Assembly (NCBI RefSeq): GCF_029227915.1
Contig: NC_079887.1
Span: 19,587,650-19,651,649, forward strand
Origin: Hydractinia symbiolongicarpus
Taxonomy: Eukaryota; Cnidaria; Hydrozoa; Anthoathecata; Hydractiniidae
Direction: 5' to 3'
DNA length: 64,000 nucleotides
The notes under the pieces are model-generated. The model was not told the DNA's origin. It searched no databases and worked only from the letters and a program-made list of their open reading frames with translations. A program made the translations under genes and the position numbers. Of the stretch, positions 11,612-23,828 are shown piece after piece. The number at the start of each line of letters is the position of its first letter. The first letter of the stretch is position 1.

Positions 11612-12119
11612 TCCCCGCCGGTCGGATTTGCAATATGATTGGTAGCCTCACTTTCACTAATTATGCTTAAAATTTATAAACATTCCGCGAGGGAGACGAG
11701 TCGCCCGTATCATCAAGTTATAAACAAAAATGGTAGCCCCTCTGTCTGGTTGAGTGTCTGGTGCGCACATGGGAAAAGAAACTTGGATGGAAAATAAAAT
11801 AAAAAGAAGAGGCAATTTTTTCATTCTGAAAATATAAACTAAAATGTTATAATTGGTTTTTCTACAGAAATGAATAGAGATATTTATGTAGCTAGCTATT
11901 TACAAGAAAAATAATGGTTTGTTGTTAATATGTAGTTTTGCAAATATGTTGCAAGCTCAGTACCAGCTAGCAGTAAAAATATTTTGCCAATGTAGGTGTT
12001 GTGATTAGCTAGATGATAGGATATCTATAAAATAATTAAGAGTAATATAGCGAGAAATAGTAGGTTTGTGTACTCTACAAGGTATTTTCAAATTGGTAAT
12101 CCCAAAAACTTAATTCAGA
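11612..12119. other. Noncoding leader of DUF6589-type gene
   Basis: AT-rich sequence without reading frames, between the inverted repeat and the first exon. Confidence 0.4.
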
Positions 12120-15078
12120 ATGAACAAAGAAAATAACAAGGTAAAGTATATATACTTTTTGCCTATAACTAGCTTACATTTTTTTTAAAATTGAGGAAAA
12201 AAATTTTATTATATTTTTAGGTACAAACTACACCAAAGAAGTTATATGTACGAAAAGAATACGATGAATGTCATTGCAGGGTATGTGCCAAAGCCTTCCA
12301 AAAAAAGCATATGGTGAATATATTTTCAAATAAAGCAAAAGAAAAACAATTGCAACAAAAAATTATTAGAACATGAGGACTTGATATTACACAAGAGGAT
12401 TTTTTAACAAAGTTAATATGTAGAAACTGTCACACGTTTATAAATGAAATGTGGGAATTTCGAAGGTCATGTCAAACTAATCAAATCGAGCTCCGACAAA
12501 AAGTTTCCAATAAGCGGCTGAACACTTTTTCACCCAGGAAAGACCAGGACAAAAAAAAAGGTGTTATTGGACACTACACAATGTTTAAATCAACCAAGAA
12601 AAAGGTTACAAATGTCTGTTTCTGACAATAAATCTGAAGAAAAATCAAACAACAATATAGCAACACAGGATATTTACAACAACACATCAACAATAAATAT
12701 TAAATCTGTATATAATAAAGACAGTGACAAACTTTTATCTGAACCTTTTAATATATATCAGCAAAATGCCATTATGAGAGCAATCCATACCAATCAGCCA
12801 TCTGCTTTATCACATGTTATCACACATGTACCGCAAATGGATATATTACTCAAAAAGGACATAACAACTAAAATCAATAATGCTGGCAAGAAACTGTGTA
12901 AAAGGAAAGGCAACTCATCTGTATTACTTAGTAAGGATTATACACAGTTGTCAAGCCATACAACAGATGAATTGTGGAAGGAATTAAGTGGTAATTTTCC
13001 TTTTGTTGTCATGTGATATTGCTGACTCTTCGAATGAGCTAAAAATACAGTATTGTTTTTTATATGCAATCTTGATAAAAAACAGATGGCATGAACTCAG
13101 TTTAATTTAGAGAATCAATAGTGTTTTGCTGATTGAAGGTGGATCCAGCAAACAGGTAAGGTTTAACATATATATACTTTCATATTTATCTAAAAAAAAT
13201 TATAGAACATAAAATTTTCCTAAAAGTTTACAGAACAATTAAAAAAATAAAAAGGAACAAAATATCAAGAACACCAATGTCTCTTTCCAAACCAAAATAG
13301 ATTTGGTGTGTCAAAAATGTAAGCATCATAAGCATATATAAGAAAAAGTAAGCATATGTTAAGGCTGTGCTCAAAATACACTAGGCTTATATATAAAAAA
13401 GGTGTAATTTATCTCATGCATACATTTTGCATTTAGCTGCAAATCCGACTAAACAAGCTTGGCATTTGTTTGTCTCCTTCAAAAAAGACCAATTTGTTGG
13501 AATTAATTAGTGGGCATTTTCTTGACTCGACAATTGCAAAAATAAAAGCAGGTTGTACATTTCGGGGAACAGGCGATAACTTTGATTTAAGAATTTTGAA
13601 AGGACATATGAGAAGTGATAACGATAATGAAGATCTACACCTATTTGCCACCAATTTTCTGGAAAATCGTATCAACTTCACTAATTTTCCAAATGTTACA
13701 CCAAGGGCAGATATCACAACAGTTCTTAAAAGTAAATTTACCTTAAATCAAGCAGAATGGAAAGCCTACATTAGCACAACAAAAATTCTCATCGCTCGAG
13801 TGCTTCTGCAATTCTTTCCAAAGTTCAGTATCTTTAAGCAAATTGTTCCTAGCCACATAGAACACAAGTACACGAAAAATTTGAGCAAAAAATCATTCAT
13901 TGTTTCAATGCCAATAATGGATGCAAATGAGAACAAATATGGTGACTGTGTGAAAATACTAAGGACATATGAGGACTGGATTGCAGAACTATATAGTAAA
14001 GCTGGCTTGTTGCAAAATTTACCCAATCGGGAACATCCACCACTGCCTGAAGAACCTGCTTCGGTTGGTCAGAAACAATCACATACGTTGTTTACAGAAG
14101 GTGATGTAATGAAGGAAATGAAAATTCCATTTTCCGGAGACCAGTTAACACGTGTGCGTTTTGCAGGTGCCAAAGACTTACTGGCTGGATCACACACTCC
14201 TACAGATCGCTTTGAACATTGCTCGCCTTTTAAGCCTGTAATGTGGCATTGCAAGGCTTCTCTTCTTCAATATTTCTACCACTTATTACATCAAGGTGAT
14301 TCTGTCAATCAACAAGGAACTTTGAAATGTTTTAGAGAAAAATTTAATCGAAAAAATGCAATACCCTCCAAAGTTCTTGACTCATATGATGGCAGTGAAG
14401 AATAATTTTTAAGCATGGGAAAGGCATATATTGTAACTGCTGCAATAAAATTCTTTGGTATGACTAATCTAGATGATAAACCGACTATCCATTGTTATCC
14501 ACCTAATCTGGCACATAAGTCTACAGAAGAAAAACATCAGTATTTTGATCACGTTTTAACTGAGTTTGTCGACACATACGTTCTTCAAAAATTTGTCACT
14601 AATGAAGATGACTATGTACAGAACTATGGCCTATGCACAATTTTTTTAACTCTCTTACTGATGCAGCTAAAAGACACAGCAAAAGAGGGAGATGGAGACA
14701 GAAATCTTATTAACCAAAAATTACTTTTGGTTGTCTTCAAATCATTAGGAGCTTACAGCAAATATGCTATTGAGATGTTTTTCAGCATAGCTCAGATGGA
14801 ATGCTTATTAACTCCCAGACTTTCTGAGGAGTTTAAGTGGGGTTTTTTTAGCAACTGGAAAGGTGGGAAAGGAAATAATGTAGAGGACAATTTGGTACAA
14901 GAAATAATGAATAGATTGTTCAGAGAATGGGGCAAATAAGTCAGTGAAATCTATCAGCAAAATCAGCAAGGCAGCAAATGGAATTAAAGAGATTGTGGAA
15001 AATTTTGATCAAAATGCTAAAATACATGCATCATCGACACATCATACAACGACTGACAGTATGATGAAAAAGAAATGA
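12120..15078 (+). pseudogene. Broken DUF6589-type transposable-element gene
   Basis: Exons inferred: 12120-12140 (ATG), 12221-13155 and 13437-15078, with canonical GT/AG junctions. The N-terminus has paired cysteines (ECHCRVCAK, then LICRNCHTF) like a ZAD-type or other Cys-rich finger. A basic, low-complexity stretch follows (12561-13016). The rest looks like DUF6589: LIEGGSSKQ spliced to a LGICLSPSKKTNLLELI-like segment, CTFRGTGDNFDLR, the IPFSGDQLTRVRFAGAKDLL block, and KEGDGDRNLINQKLLLVVFK near the end. Damage seen: in-frame TGA at 12374, a frameshift before 12561, another near 13016, TAG near 13100, TAA at 14403 and a frameshift near 14935. After that last shift the frame runs on to 15078. 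The DUF6589 assignment is from memory of the family; such proteins are multicopy in cnidarians and fungi and behave like transposon genes. Confidence 0.7.
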
Positions 15079-15636
15079 TAAAAGATTTAATATGCTCTTA
15101 TAAATACTTGTGTTTATAAGGGTTTAAATTCCCCCAGTGATACACCTTCAGACTCACATTGAAGTTGTCTCACTTCACCATGTGCTCAGGGACATCCCCC
15201 TTGGCATTCCATGATGCATTGCAAGGTGGTATAAAAGAGCCATGTGCATAGCATCTTCCTTTTCAGTTCTTCAGCCTTTTCAGCACCGCCTCCCTCCCTT
15301 CTACATGTGTTTTCACTTTTACTAGTCGCATTCAGATATGATTTTTCCTGCAGTGACACAGATTCTTGCTCCTAGTTCATTTATCCCTAACGAGGACTTT
15401 TTTAGCTCATAGTCATAAGCACCATTATAGACCCTGTATATATTTATAGTACCTTTATATTACGTATAGATTTTTATTATGCTTGCTTTAAGACTTATTG
15501 CTACACTTGTATGTATATAGCTAGTAAGGGTTTTGTATGTTTTTAATTGTGTTTTGTACATTTTACATATTTCTGAAGAACTAGTACTTTCTGCATTCCG
15601 GTGTTTTCGATGGGTGAGTTTAACTGCTTGATCCAT

Positions 15637-15637
<1 letters not shown>
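15079..15637. other. Noncoding, with a promoter-like segment
   Basis: No coding frame. It contains a short inverted repeat (cttataaa/tttataag, about 15094-15117) and a strong TATA box. It runs up to the AAT-repeat tail of the LINE. Confidence 0.4.
15230..15237 (+). promoter_or_regulatory. TATA box, possible solo LTR or element promoter
   Basis: tataaaag sits in a less AT-rich local context (cattgcaaggtgg before, agccatgtgcatag after). A pyrimidine-rich tract follows about 25 bases later. It does not precede any open frame on this strand, so it may be a solo long terminal repeat or an orphaned promoter. Evidence is limited to the motif. Confidence 0.3.

Positions 15638-15715
<78 letters not shown>
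15638..15715. repeat. AAT microsatellite, 3' tail of LINE
   Basis: About 78 bases of (aat)n lie exactly at the 3' side of the minus-strand LINE. CR1/L2-like LINEs commonly end in a short tandem repeat instead of poly(A). Confidence 0.85.
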
Positions 15716-15718
<3 letters not shown>

Positions 15719-15922
15719 TTTAAAGTGGCTAGCCCAGAAAATCACAAAAACCTATAGTTAGTGGATTGTTTCCACTGGGGGCCACTAGAACAAAAAAGAA
15801 ACAAAAAATGATAAACCTTAGACTGCCTCAGCTCAATCAAACATAGTAACATTTATAATCTGTGAAAATTGAAAAGAAAAAGAATAAAAAACAAAAATTA
15901 AAAAATTAAAAAGTGATCTCCA

Positions 15923-18900
15923 TTAGAATTTGCCAAATACATTAGAGATGGAAGTCTTAAACGAAAGCAGACTTCCATCACAGGTCACTTGGTCTGGAAG
16001 ATTATTCCACACTTTTGCAGCTCTAAATGGGAAGGCTTTTTTGCCAAATTCCATGTTGACCAAGGGAAGTGTGAACCTGTTTTTTGAAGCTCCTCTTGTT
16101 TGATGATTATGACAGTTTTTTGTCAAAAGGAATTTTGAGCGCATGTAATCAGGAGCAATGTGATTCATGGCTTTGAAAACTAATATGGCATCGTTTTTGA
16201 TGAGTAAATTATTCATTGAATATTCCCTCTCTTTCCCAAGAAAGTACGGACACATTTTAATCGTTTTTCTAGTTTTCCCAATCTACCTTGGGTGGCACAA
16301 GCCCATGCCGAGGAGCAGTAGTTGAAATATGGCATGACAAGTGCATTAATTAAAAGGTTTTTTGTGTGAGGTGTTAAACAGGATGCAATGGTTCTAATTT
16401 TAGAATATTTAATTAGTATTTTTCTATTTATGTCATTAATGTGCTTTTCCCATTGCATTTTTTGATCAAATGTTACCCCAAGATATTTAACTTTTTCGCT
16501 CCTCTTCAAAGGAATACCCATATAGTTGATAGTTTTGTTCTCAACTTTTTTTAACTGGCTGTGGTTGCCGAAAAAGATTGTTTCAGTTTTGTCCGTATTA
16601 ATAGTCATTTTGTTATTATTCAGCCAGAGGTCGACTTGCGAAAGTTCTAACTCGACCTGGGAGACAAGGGTATCCAAGTTTTTATGAGACGAAATAATTA
16701 TTGTATCATCCGCATATAGATGGTGGTAGTTTGAATTGATGACAGATTTTAAGTCATCAATATACAAAAGAAAGAGCAGGGGCCCCAACACAGATCCCTG
16801 CGGCACCCCAAAAGCGTCTTCATGAAGCAGATCTGATCCTGTGTCGTTTACAAGAGTCGGCTGCATTCGGTCCGTTAAGTAGGACTCGAACCAGTCAAAG
16901 GCAGCATCTCTGATGCCAAAACACCATAGTTTTTTTAACAAAATTTTATGATCAACAGTGTCAAAAGCTTTTTTAAGGTCAATGAGCACAGCACAAACAA
17001 AGTTATGTTGGTCGAGCTCAGTAAGAATAAAATCAGAGACATCGACTACTGCAGTTTCTGTGGAAAAGAGTTTTCGAAATCCGGACTGTCTGTCATTCAG
17101 GAAGTTGTGCTCAGAAATAAAATGAGACATTTGCTCATGCACTAACTTTTCAAAAATTTTCATAGGAATTGGCAAAATGGAGATAGGCCGATAATTAGTA
17201 GGATCTGTTTTATTGCCACTTTTAAAAATAGGCGAGACCCTTTTAGTCTTCCAACATTTAGGTACATAACCAGTAAATAAAGATTTGTTGAAAAGACTTG
17301 ATAAATAAATACTTAAAACTGACGAACCTGCTTTTAGCAGTCGTGAACCAATTCCGTCCAAGCCTGTAGCTTTATTAAGTTTTAGTGATCTAATTATTTT
17401 TTCGACACTTTTGGTCTCAATACGAGCCCACCGAAAATCGTGTCCGCTAACAGGTGGATTAACATTAGTAGTGTCAGAAGAAAATTTAGAGGCTAGTTTG
17501 GCACCAACACTGACAAAAAATGAATTGAATGTGTTGGAAATTTCTTTTGGGTGAGAAGTTTCTGTACCATCGTTTTGGACTACTCGTTTTATCGAGGTAG
17601 TATTGCCTGACTTATCAGGAACCAGTTTTTTTAGGGTTTTCCAAAGTTGTTTTAGCCGTTTTTGAAAGTCCTGCAAAACGTCATTATAGTACTCGTTTTT
17701 GAGTCGATTTTTGAGACCTATTACCTGGTTCCTTTTTTGTTTGAAAGCTTCCCAGTCTATGATGGATTTTGTTTTTGATGCTTTCCGTTTCAAGAAGTCT
17801 CTTTCTTTGATGGCTATTATTAATTCATCAGTGACCCATGCCTCAACACGGCCAGAAAATCTATGTGTTTTGAAAGGGGCATGTTTGTCAGCCACTGTTT
17901 TAACATTTTTATTCAGTTTCTCACATGCTTTATCAAGGTCATCATAATTATTAAAATATGACCAGTCTAAATTCCTGAGGTCCTTCAGAAAAGCCTCTTC
18001 ACTGAAGTTCTTGTAGCTACGAACCTTGCATGTTTTAGGTTCAAATTTTGGCCTTTTGAATTTTCTGATCACATAAACTAAATTGTGATCACTGATGCCT
18101 AAATCCATGACACCAGTTTTAGAAATACAAGAACTGTTAGAAAGTATCAAGTCTATAAGAGTGCTACTATTTTCAGTAACACGAGTTGGCTCCGTAATAT
18201 GTTGTTTTAGGAAAAGAGTGGAGCATAATTCCTTTATTTTGGAGGAAAGAGCATATTTTGAAAGCATGTTACAGTTAAAATCTCCCAAGATAAAAACTTT
18301 TTTTTCTTTTGGGAACTTGTTAAAACACTGTTTAAAATGAGTACACAGGTTTTCGGTACTCTGCAAATCACTACCTCCAGGTGGCCTGTAAACCCCACAC
18401 ACGTAAATAGGTTTAGTTTTTTTCAGGCACACTTTCACCCATAGTGATTCAACATTTTCGAAGTAAAGGTGTTTCAAAAGGTGGCTATCCAAGTTTTCAT
18501 TAACAAAAATTAGAACACCCCCACCTCGTCTATTCCGATCATTCCTATAACAAACATAGCCATCAATTTTAACGTCATTGTCAGTGATGGTGTCATCAAT
18601 TTTGGTTTCACAGATGGAGAATACATCAAGTTTTGTTTGATGTAGCAGAAGTTTAACATAGTCTAGTTTGGATGACAGACCATTAATGTTGAGATGGGCC
18701 ATTTTTAAGCCCTTCCCATTTCTGATTGCCTCAAAATCAAAGTTTTCATCAATAGTAATATTGATGTTGTCCGGAATTTCGTCACCAAATGACTCCTCAT
18801 TAGCAAAGGGCAAATTACGATAAAGACAGGGACTGCAAACGAAAAACAGTTTATCTTCAGGAGTCTTCATAAATTGTTGATATTTTTTATCAGAAATACG

Positions 18901-19521
18901 CTCACATTTTTTTTGAGACCATAATCCACACTTGTTCCAAGAAAGTGCTTTGTGTGTTTTTGCCACAGGTTTTAAGCATAAAGAACAGGGATACTTAACA
19001 GGACCTGGGTTGAGGCAGATGTCCCCTGACAAGAGGATTAAAAAATAGAAAAACTTGTGCCTGCTTGGCTTAAGTTTTGATAAAGCCATTAATTTTAATT
19101 GGAGAGTGAGCTGGCTTTCAGAAACTCTATTGCAGGCATCAAGTGAAGAGATAGAAAAGAAACTCCTATCAAGTCGACTCATTTCGTTGTTGTTGGGTGA
19201 GCTACTTTTGAACGAAGGTTTTGTATTGCTCAAAAATACAACGAACACAAAAATCAGTTTTAGCGTAAATGTGGGGTTTCCTACCTGAGTAAAGTTATTT
19301 TTAAGTCGTAGAGAGATCATTCTACGGTTATGTGCTCTTCCAAAACTATGTTTGAAGGATCTGAGGCAAGCCCATTTCCTTACGATGTTACACAGAAGGA
19401 GCAGCAGGAACCCACAACACAGCAAAGCTACCATATTAGATGATAGATGGATAAAAAACTGACTGGGATAAAAACAATTTATTAACAAAAACAATAATTT
19501 AAAAAACTTACAAAACAACAA
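15923..19521 (-). pseudogene. LINE polyprotein (PHD-like finger, endonuclease, reverse transcriptase), one frameshift
   Basis: The main frame (19521-16213, 1102 residues) shows several parts in order. A hydrophobic N-terminus is followed by a 2A-like motif GDICLNPGP at residues 166-174. A PHD-like Cys finger begins at CSLCLKP and ends VCSPC (about 179-233). An AP-type endonuclease follows (MAHLNINGLSSKL, YRPPGGSD, ILGDFNCNML, ISDHNLVY). Last is the reverse transcriptase (NYRPISILPIPMKIFEKL, LIDLKKAFDTVDH, FGVPQGSVLGPLLFLLYIDD, YADDTIII). Near 16255 a one-base change shifts the frame. The remaining 110 residues (FLGKEREYSMNNLLIKND to VFGKF) run in another frame to 15923. Apart from this shift the protein looks complete. 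Confidence 0.9.
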
Positions 19522-19530
19522 ATTAAAGAA

Positions 19531-19978
19531 ATGAATAGATATAAATGAGGTAAAGAAGGCAGTACAGTATATAATAAATCAAAAAGGACTTAGCTGTCAA
19601 AGCAGGAGCTCTTCAAGCTTTAGTCTTCTTTTTTCTTTCTTCGACTTAGCGCGCCAAGACCGGAGCGTTTTAGATACGTCCGACCTCAACGAGAGCTAAG
19701 CACGGAATGACTACAATGCCATTAACTACATAAACGGACGAAAACATCACAGTTTTCCTAACATTAAAAGATCGCCCTTGCGTTATTTATATATAGCTGA
19801 TTTTCATTTATGGGTAGAAAAGCACAAGCAACTAATTTCCTTTGTTTAACATATATATATATATACCCATAAGCTGACAAAATTTGGCATTTTGGCTAAT
19901 TGAATTTTTTTTGTGGATGAAATTGCAGATTTCACCAACTTTGTCATACCATGGTATATATATATATTATGTTTTTTA
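19531..19978. other. No gene; possible LINE 5' leader
   Basis: Contains a less AT-rich patch (about 19640-19720, cgtccgacctcaacgagagc) that could be the LINE 5' untranslated region, and two AT dinucleotide runs. Nothing else is recognisable. Confidence 0.35.
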
Positions 19979-21984
19979 CTAACCTATTTTAGGTGCATAT
20001 TTGTCTATTAAAGCATATAATTCGTTAGAACACCTTTCATTCCAAATACCAAACATAAAAAGTAAGTCTGATTCACAAGAAATAAATGCTAATTCTCTCA
20101 GGATTTCATTTACAATGTTAGTGTTAATTTTACTGTGGAAAGGAAACATCACGTTTTCATCAGAATTGATATCTTCAACCGTTTTTAACAATTCTACTTT
20201 AAGCATCTCCATATCAGCCCCAACTATGTTGCGTGCTATCTTCTTATTGTCGTCAAGTGCGTTTAATTTGATATCAATTGTGGAATCAGCACCAACATTA
20301 CAGTTCTTGCAACAGTTTATCTGAGTTTTACTCTTAAATCCAAAATAGTTTAGCAAAAATACTCTGAGACATCTATCCCATACACAGTATTTTTTCATTA
20401 ACTCACTTATATACTTAGATGCCAAATCAGAATTGTTGAAATATAAAAGTGAATCACAAGCTACACCATTTCTTCCTCCTCTTCCAATTTCTTGCACAAA
20501 TGACTCTAATGTTGATGGAGGACTTAAGTGAATAATATTAGATATATTTGGAGCATCAACACCCATACCTAGAGCAGTTGTAGCAAATACTACTCTAATT
20601 CGTGAATCTGACTTCTTTAACTCCTTCAATATATCCTCTTTCATTTGTGTAGTACAAGAAGCATGAAACTGTGCAAACAATCTTGCTCTAGGACAAATAT
20701 TGTCACCAACATAATGATTTCTCATAACATTTTTAAATAATTTGTACCCATATCCACAATATCTTAAATGCATGTAAATTATTGTCATGGGATAGTGTTC
20801 TCTTTGCATGTTTAATTTTTCAGCCAAAGGTTTGAGAATAACTTCAAATCCTTTCAAACCCAAGTTAGAGTTTGGGCGTCTTTGTATGTTTTTAAATACA
20901 CATTTTTTCGATTTGGCGATACAGCAATGACTTTATATATACGTAATAAGGGCGAGCGATTTAATCAAATATTCTACAGTGTCTGGTGTAGCAGTAGCGG
21001 TTAGAGCCAAGGTAACAGCATCTGGGAAAAGTGCCTTTAACGTAGACAACTCGCTAAAAATTTTTCGGAAATCCTCACCCCTATAAATCAAATAAAGCAC
21101 ATTAAAAGTTTATATTTTTTAAAGATACACATTATATATATGTTATTTTATGTAGCAATATACAAAGTTTTAAATTTATGAATTTACTTGAACGGCATAG
21201 TTTTATTTATAATATATAGTATGTATGTATATATGTAGTTTTAAGTAGAGAGAGAAAAAATATTTTGTTTATAATAATTAAAAATACACACTGGAAGCTT
21301 GAGTTCACCATTGACAAAGTCAGAGTAGGCGAATTGATTCGTGAAGTGGAGACAACATCCAAAATAAAGTTTTACATTGTCGCATAACAAACATTTTAAA
21401 ATTCGTTTCTAGCATAAAAGTGTTCGCCAGTCCTGTCTTTTTTTAAAAAAAAACACAAAAAAAAAATGATTCACTGGAGTGTTTTTACTTACCACATGCT
21501 TCATCTATAACACAACTGACAACATTTTCTTGGTAAACAGAACTTTTTAGCAATTCTCGTCCTCTGACACTAAGCAGAGATTCTGGGTGAGTTTTAATTC
21601 GCCATTTTTAATTGAAATTGGTATTTCAGGCTCACCATTCTCATCACACGAAAACAATTTTTCAGGCACAACTATTTGCTCCAAATGAAGCACCCCAGCA
21701 CCAATACCTCTCACTTCTAAAACTTTCAACTGGTCATCTATGATAGAATTAAGAGGGCACACCACCAATACTATATTTTGGACACTCTTTCTTGGCAAAA
21801 AGTCTGCCAACAAATGAAACAACAAGGATTTCCCAAATCCAGTAGGTAAAACACCAATAACATCATATCCATTTAAAAGATGCTCGAAACATTTAACTTG
21901 CTGTGGCTTTAAGATAATATTATTTATGTTATTAATTAAAAAAGTTTGTTGCAATCTACAAAATAATTGCAATATCTTGTCCAT
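19979..21984 (-). pseudogene. Broken RecQ-like DNA helicase
   Basis: The ATG at 21984 starts a superfamily II helicase. Motif I is GVLPTGFGKSLLFHLL and motif Ia is VVCPLNSIIDD. Motif II is VIDEAC (DEAH-type, last residue C) near 21500. Motif III is LALTATATP near 20995, in an exon starting at 21080 after an acceptor. Motif V is VVFATTALGMGVDAPN and motif VI is QEIGRGGRNG. A cysteine cluster (INCCKNCN) follows, as in the RecQ zinc-binding region. Frameshifts lie near 21570 (before SLLSVRGRELL) and near 20900-20930, and the splice between motifs II and III does not join cleanly. In the cell RecQ proteins unwind DNA 3' to 5'. Here the context suggests transposon cargo, not a host gene. Confidence 0.8.
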
Positions 21985-22136
21985 TTTGAAAAACGGAGTG
22001 TATATTCTGCCGGTACCGGCGGAAATAGTAACACGCGTTAGTCGGACGGTACCGGCTGGTTAAGGAAGAAAATTATTCTGCCGGCAGTAAATTTCCCGCC
22101 AAATCGCGTACTTAACATCATTCAGACATAATCGTA

Positions 22137-23791
22137 ATGGCGGATGATGTTGATGGTGCATTTACTGTTGGTGAAAAGTTTGCGAGCTATAAGGATTTAT
22201 GTAATAAATTAGAACGTTTTAAAGCATCACACTTCATAGATTTATGGATTAGAGATTCTCGGACAATAAAAGCTTCTCAAGGGAGAGTAAAGAAAACACT
22301 AAATCCTGAGTTAAAATATTATGAGCTAAAACTGTCTTGTGTTCATGGTGGTCGTAAATTTCACTCAGAAAGTTCAGGAAAACGCTCCTCGCAGTAAGTA
22401 GATATCAATAAGTTATTTATTTCTAGCTTTTTATTGAAAATAATTTCTGCATAGTATTAGTTTAGCAAGCTCTGTTCCTCTGTGTTCACCTAGCCTAGCT
22501 AGCTACTGTTCTTTTTTCTTTATTGCAGAACACTGAAGAATAACTGCCCATTTAGTATCAAGATTAGGGCATCTGCAGATGGCCAAACTTTAGAAGTAAA
22601 AGATATAGTTGATAAACATAATCATGAACTCAACCAGGTAACTGCTAGCTACACACAGTGGTACAATTTTTATGATAAACATCATTTACCTTTATGACGT
22701 TTCGCCACCCTGTTGTGGCGTATTTCAGAGATTAAACATTGCTGTACACTGACAATTACATATAAATGACTACTATATAATAAATACAATAAAATATTGA
22801 AACCTAATAATATAATAATAATAATATAATAGTAACAATAATAAAGTGTTCAGTCATATATAACTTAAGACGTAAAAATAATGTACAAAGTCAACTTAAA
22901 AATTGTTATGTTCGAAGGTATAGTTTAACGGAAAAACGGCATGGCTCTTGCCTTGCAGTTGCGGGTTCAATTCCTGCTGCCTTCATTTATTATCTGTATA
23001 TACATAATAAAATTAAAAGTAATCTTTTTAATATAAATTTGATTTTTAATGTTAATGTTATAATGTAATACATTTAAATGGTATATTTTTCATAGAAGTT
23101 GTTCAACCACTTGCCAAAACAAAGGCGTCTCACAGACCAAAGCAAGGAAAAGGCTAAGTACCTGCTCTCGATGAATGTCAACAAAAAGTTATTGCAGCAG
23201 GAACTCTCGAGAGAATGTGGGAAAGTTGTAACACTCCGAGATATTTCCAACATCGCTGCAGAAAACAAAAGAGAAAAAACTCGTAACGACCTAAACTCAG
23301 TTGTAGATATTTTAACAAATAAATACGGTTGGTTTTACTTATTTATCAACTCTGTATTATGGGGCAGTTATTGTCTTCTTTGTTTCTCTTTTGGGTTTTT
23401 TTAGCCTTCATGCTTCTATTTTGAAAGAGAATTTCTAAAAATACAGAGGTTTAACTCTTGACTTACCAATTGATACTGTAAACATGATTGCAATAAAATT
23501 TTCACTTTGTAAACAATTTGTAAATCTACTGTAGGTTGCACTGTTAGCATTCATGCTGATGAAGAAAAAAATTTGATTGGGATTTTCTTTCAAGATGATT
23601 TCATGAAAATTGTAACGGCAGCATATGCTGAAATATTTTTCATTGATGCTACATATAAGTTGACAGAACTAAAAATTCCTGTTTATTTGTTGGTGGTTGA
23701 AGATTCCATGGGTGGAACCGAGGTTGCTGCTGTGGGGCTTCTTGTATCTGAAAATGAGGATTATGTACTATATTTACTTTTTGCAAAATAA
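22137..23791 (+). CDS. MULE transposase-like protein, FAR1-type finger plus truncated RNase H fold
   Basis: Four exons with canonical sites: 22137-22393, 22529-22637, 23096-23327 and 23535-23791. The phases agree and the sum is 855 bases, giving 284 residues with no internal stop. Exons 1-2 give a FAR1/WRKY-GCM-like zinc finger (LSCVHGGRK, then NNCPFSIKIRASADGQ and VDKHNHEL: two Cys, two His). Exon 3 is a basic linker (PKQRRLTDQSKEKAKYLLS). Exon 4 begins the transposase core with the first catalytic Asp in FFIDATYKLTELKIPVYLLV, then GGTEVAAVGLL. The protein stops before the second Asp and the Glu of the DDE triad and lacks the SWIM finger. It therefore cannot be an active transposase, yet its frame is intact. 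It could act as a DNA-binding repressor or simply be a recent internal deletion. The nearest family by memory is ZSWIM1/3-like MULE proteins. Confidence 0.75.
22914..22985 (+). tRNA. tRNA-like sequence in MULE intron
   Basis: The acceptor stem is gaaggta/tgccttc (one G-T pair). The D arm is gttt/aaac. The T arm is perfect: gcggg-ttcaatt-cctgc. The anticodon arm is irregular (gcatg/cttgc, with a T-T mismatch and an 8-base loop), so no amino acid can be assigned. No CCA is encoded. It may be a tRNA pseudogene or a tRNA-derived retroposon head. It lies in the third intron-like gap of the MULE gene. Confidence 0.45.
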
Positions 23792-23828
23792 TACCTTTTT
23801 GGTGTATTTATCGTGATTTCCGTTATTA

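Larger units (their letters stand above)
15638..19530 (-). mobile_element. Nearly full-length CR1/L2-like LINE
   Basis: One long protein frame, an AAT-repeat 3' tail and a 3' untranslated region of about 200 bases form an almost intact non-LTR retrotransposon. The 5' boundary is uncertain; the sequence up to about 19750 may be its 5' untranslated region. It lies between the DUF6589-type pseudogene and the helicase pseudogene and is far better preserved than either, so it inserted later. Confidence 0.85.

Noticed and set aside
13766-14254. Minus-strand frames of 61-86 residues
   Set aside because: Antisense to the DUF6589-type exon.
16948-19288. Several plus-strand frames of 62-82 residues
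   Set aside because: They are shadows of the LINE polyprotein on the other strand.
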